DNA of 64,000 nt, taken from NCBI GenBank assembly GCA_902609855.1, contig CACLTL010000003.1, positions 94,038 to 158,037 on the forward strand. The letters are read 5' to 3'. Below are positions 63,249 through 64,000 of this stretch, in pieces. The translations under genes were made by a program, and so were the position numbers. The notes under the pieces were generated by a model. The model had not been told where the DNA came from, made no database searches, and saw only the letters and a program-made list of their open reading frames with translations. The stretch is from an uncultured Pelagibacteraceae bacterium (GTDB lineage: Bacteria; Pseudomonadota; Alphaproteobacteria; Pelagibacterales; Pelagibacteraceae). The first letter of the stretch is position 1. Every line of letters starts with the position of its first letter.

Positions 63249-64000
63249 TTAAAAATGAATTGGTCTTTTATCAACAGCTAAAGCAGCTTCTTTAATTGCT
63301 TCTGTGTGAGTTGGGTGGGCATGACAAGTTCTAGCAATATCTTCTGCGCTAGCACCAAACTCCATTGCTAATGCCATCTCTGCTATCATATCTCCACAAT
63401 GTGGTCCGATAATGTGTACACCTAAAACTTTATCAGTTTTGCTATCTGCTAAAATTTTAACGAACCCCTCTGTTTCATTGTTAACTTTTGCTCTTGAGTT
63501 TGCCAAAAAAGGAAATTTTCCTATTTTGTAAGATCTTTTTTCATCTTTTAATTGTTCTTCTGTTTTTCCAACTGTGGCTACTTCTGGAGAAGTATAAATG
63601 ACACCAGGAATCACATCATAATTTACATGTCCTGCTTGCCCTGCTAATATTTCAGCAACTGCAATGCCTTCCTCCTCTGCTTTATGAGCAAGCATCGGAC
63701 CTTTAATTACATCGCCGATAGCATAAATATTGCTGACTGATGTTTGTAGTTTATTATTTACTTCTATTCTGCCTTTATTGTCTTTTCCTACCCCAATTTT
63801 AGAAAGATTAAGTCCTTCGGTGTAGGGTTTTCTTCCAACAGACACTAAAACTTTATCAACTTCTAATACTTCTTTCTTAGAGTTCTTAACATTTATATAT
63901 GAAATTAAAACTGATTTGCCTCGGTCGTCAACTGACTCAACCTTTGAACCCATTTTAAATTTGATTCCTTGTTTTGTTAATATTTTTTGAAACTCATTAG
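63249..64000 (-). CDS. lpdA: Dihydrolipoyl dehydrogenase, 5' part beyond window
   Basis: E3 reoxidises dihydrolipoamide with NAD+ in pyruvate and 2-oxoglutarate dehydrogenase complexes. The frame is open to the window edge (read through ILTKQGIKFKMGSKVE) and about 250 residues are visible: the end of the NAD domain with VLVSVGRKPYTEGLNLSKIG, the FAD-binding YAIGDVIKGPMLAHKAEEEG, and the dimer interface with HIIGPHCGDMIAEMALAMEF and the His-Glu pair in CHAHPTHTEAIKEAAL. The N-terminal FAD domain and active-site disulfide are outside. It may serve the aceE-aceF complex at 19621 as well as other complexes. Confidence 0.96.
   Translation of the reverse strand, partial: NEFQKILTKQGIKFKMGSKVESVDDRGKSVLISYINVKNSKKEVLEVDKVLVSVGRKPYTEGLNLSKIGVGKDNKGRIEVNNKLQTSVSNIYAIGDVIKGPMLAHKAEEEGIAVAEILAGQAGHVNYDVIPGVIYTSPEVATVGKTEEQLKDEKRSYKIGKFPFLANSRAKVNNETEGFVKILADSKTDKVLGVHIIGPHCGDMIAEMALAMEFGASAEDIARTCHAHPTHTEAIKEAALAVDKRPIHF

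Overview
The window is a gene-dense stretch of low-GC chromosome (roughly 30% G+C by eye) with very short spacers, many 1-14 bp gene overlaps and small regulatory regions. Gene content (FdxA, CarD, SUV3-type helicase, Coq7, a TAXI-TRAP transporter, a SAM-II riboswitch before metX, the alphaproteobacterial order thrS-infC-rpmI-rplT-pheS) and the A/T-rich codon use point to a marine SAR11-type alphaproteobacterium (Pelagibacterales). That assignment is my inference; no 16S gene is present.

Layout. 1-5170 (minus): a glycosyltransferase leads thrS, infC, rpmI, rplT and a truncated pheS. 5207-12758: a small alpha/beta hydrolase, then (minus) gltD-gltB and an NAD-binding epimerase-like protein, i.e. 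ammonia assimilation by GOGAT. 12924-15241: uppP, a tRNA-Arg(ACG) on the minus strand and an O-antigen-ligase-like membrane protein. 15234-19351: thiolase, histone-deacetylase-family protein and (convergent) acetoacetyl-CoA synthetase. 19621-23893: a pyruvate dehydrogenase operon whose E1 carries its own lipoyl domain, followed by E2; the E3 gene fragment at the right edge may serve the same or another dehydrogenase. 23918-29886: DMT exporter, hotdog thioesterase, TAXI-TRAP transporter and an aminotransferase. 30043-33913: an operon of SUV3-like helicase, TerB-like protein, FdxA ferredoxin and a lysine-tailed CarD regulator. It faces a tiny, well-signalled gene for a 23-residue Lys/Arg protein that is absent from ordinary ORF lists.

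34245-41765: acyl-CoA synthetase directly behind tRNA-Leu(CAA), a BASS transporter, a double winged-helix protein, a divergent pair of genes sharing a CATG start, then DsbB, Coq7, HNH, esterase, HIG1 and TlpA-like proteins (redox and membrane maintenance). 41796-47201: argH, a 36-residue LptM-like lipoprotein, lysA, plsC, and convergent tyrA-hisC. 47294-53936: SAM-II riboswitch plus terminator before metX-metW, gloB, then rplU-rpmA-obgE-proB-proA. 53940-64000: nadD-rsfS-ctpA-rppH, convergent with the F1 ATP synthase operon atpH-A-G-D-C, then priA and the lpd fragment.

Most of the window is core metabolism. The less ordinary items are the 23-residue basic mini-gene with its own promoter, Shine-Dalgarno sequence and terminator; the lipoyl-E1 fusion; the compact SAM-II/terminator leader; a tRNA that ends 4 nt before an acyl-CoA synthetase start; the shared CATG start of two divergent genes; and a protein-like fragment between two convergent genes at 17310-17444. 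I did not find CRISPR arrays, insertion sequences, prophage genes or a recognisable defence system.
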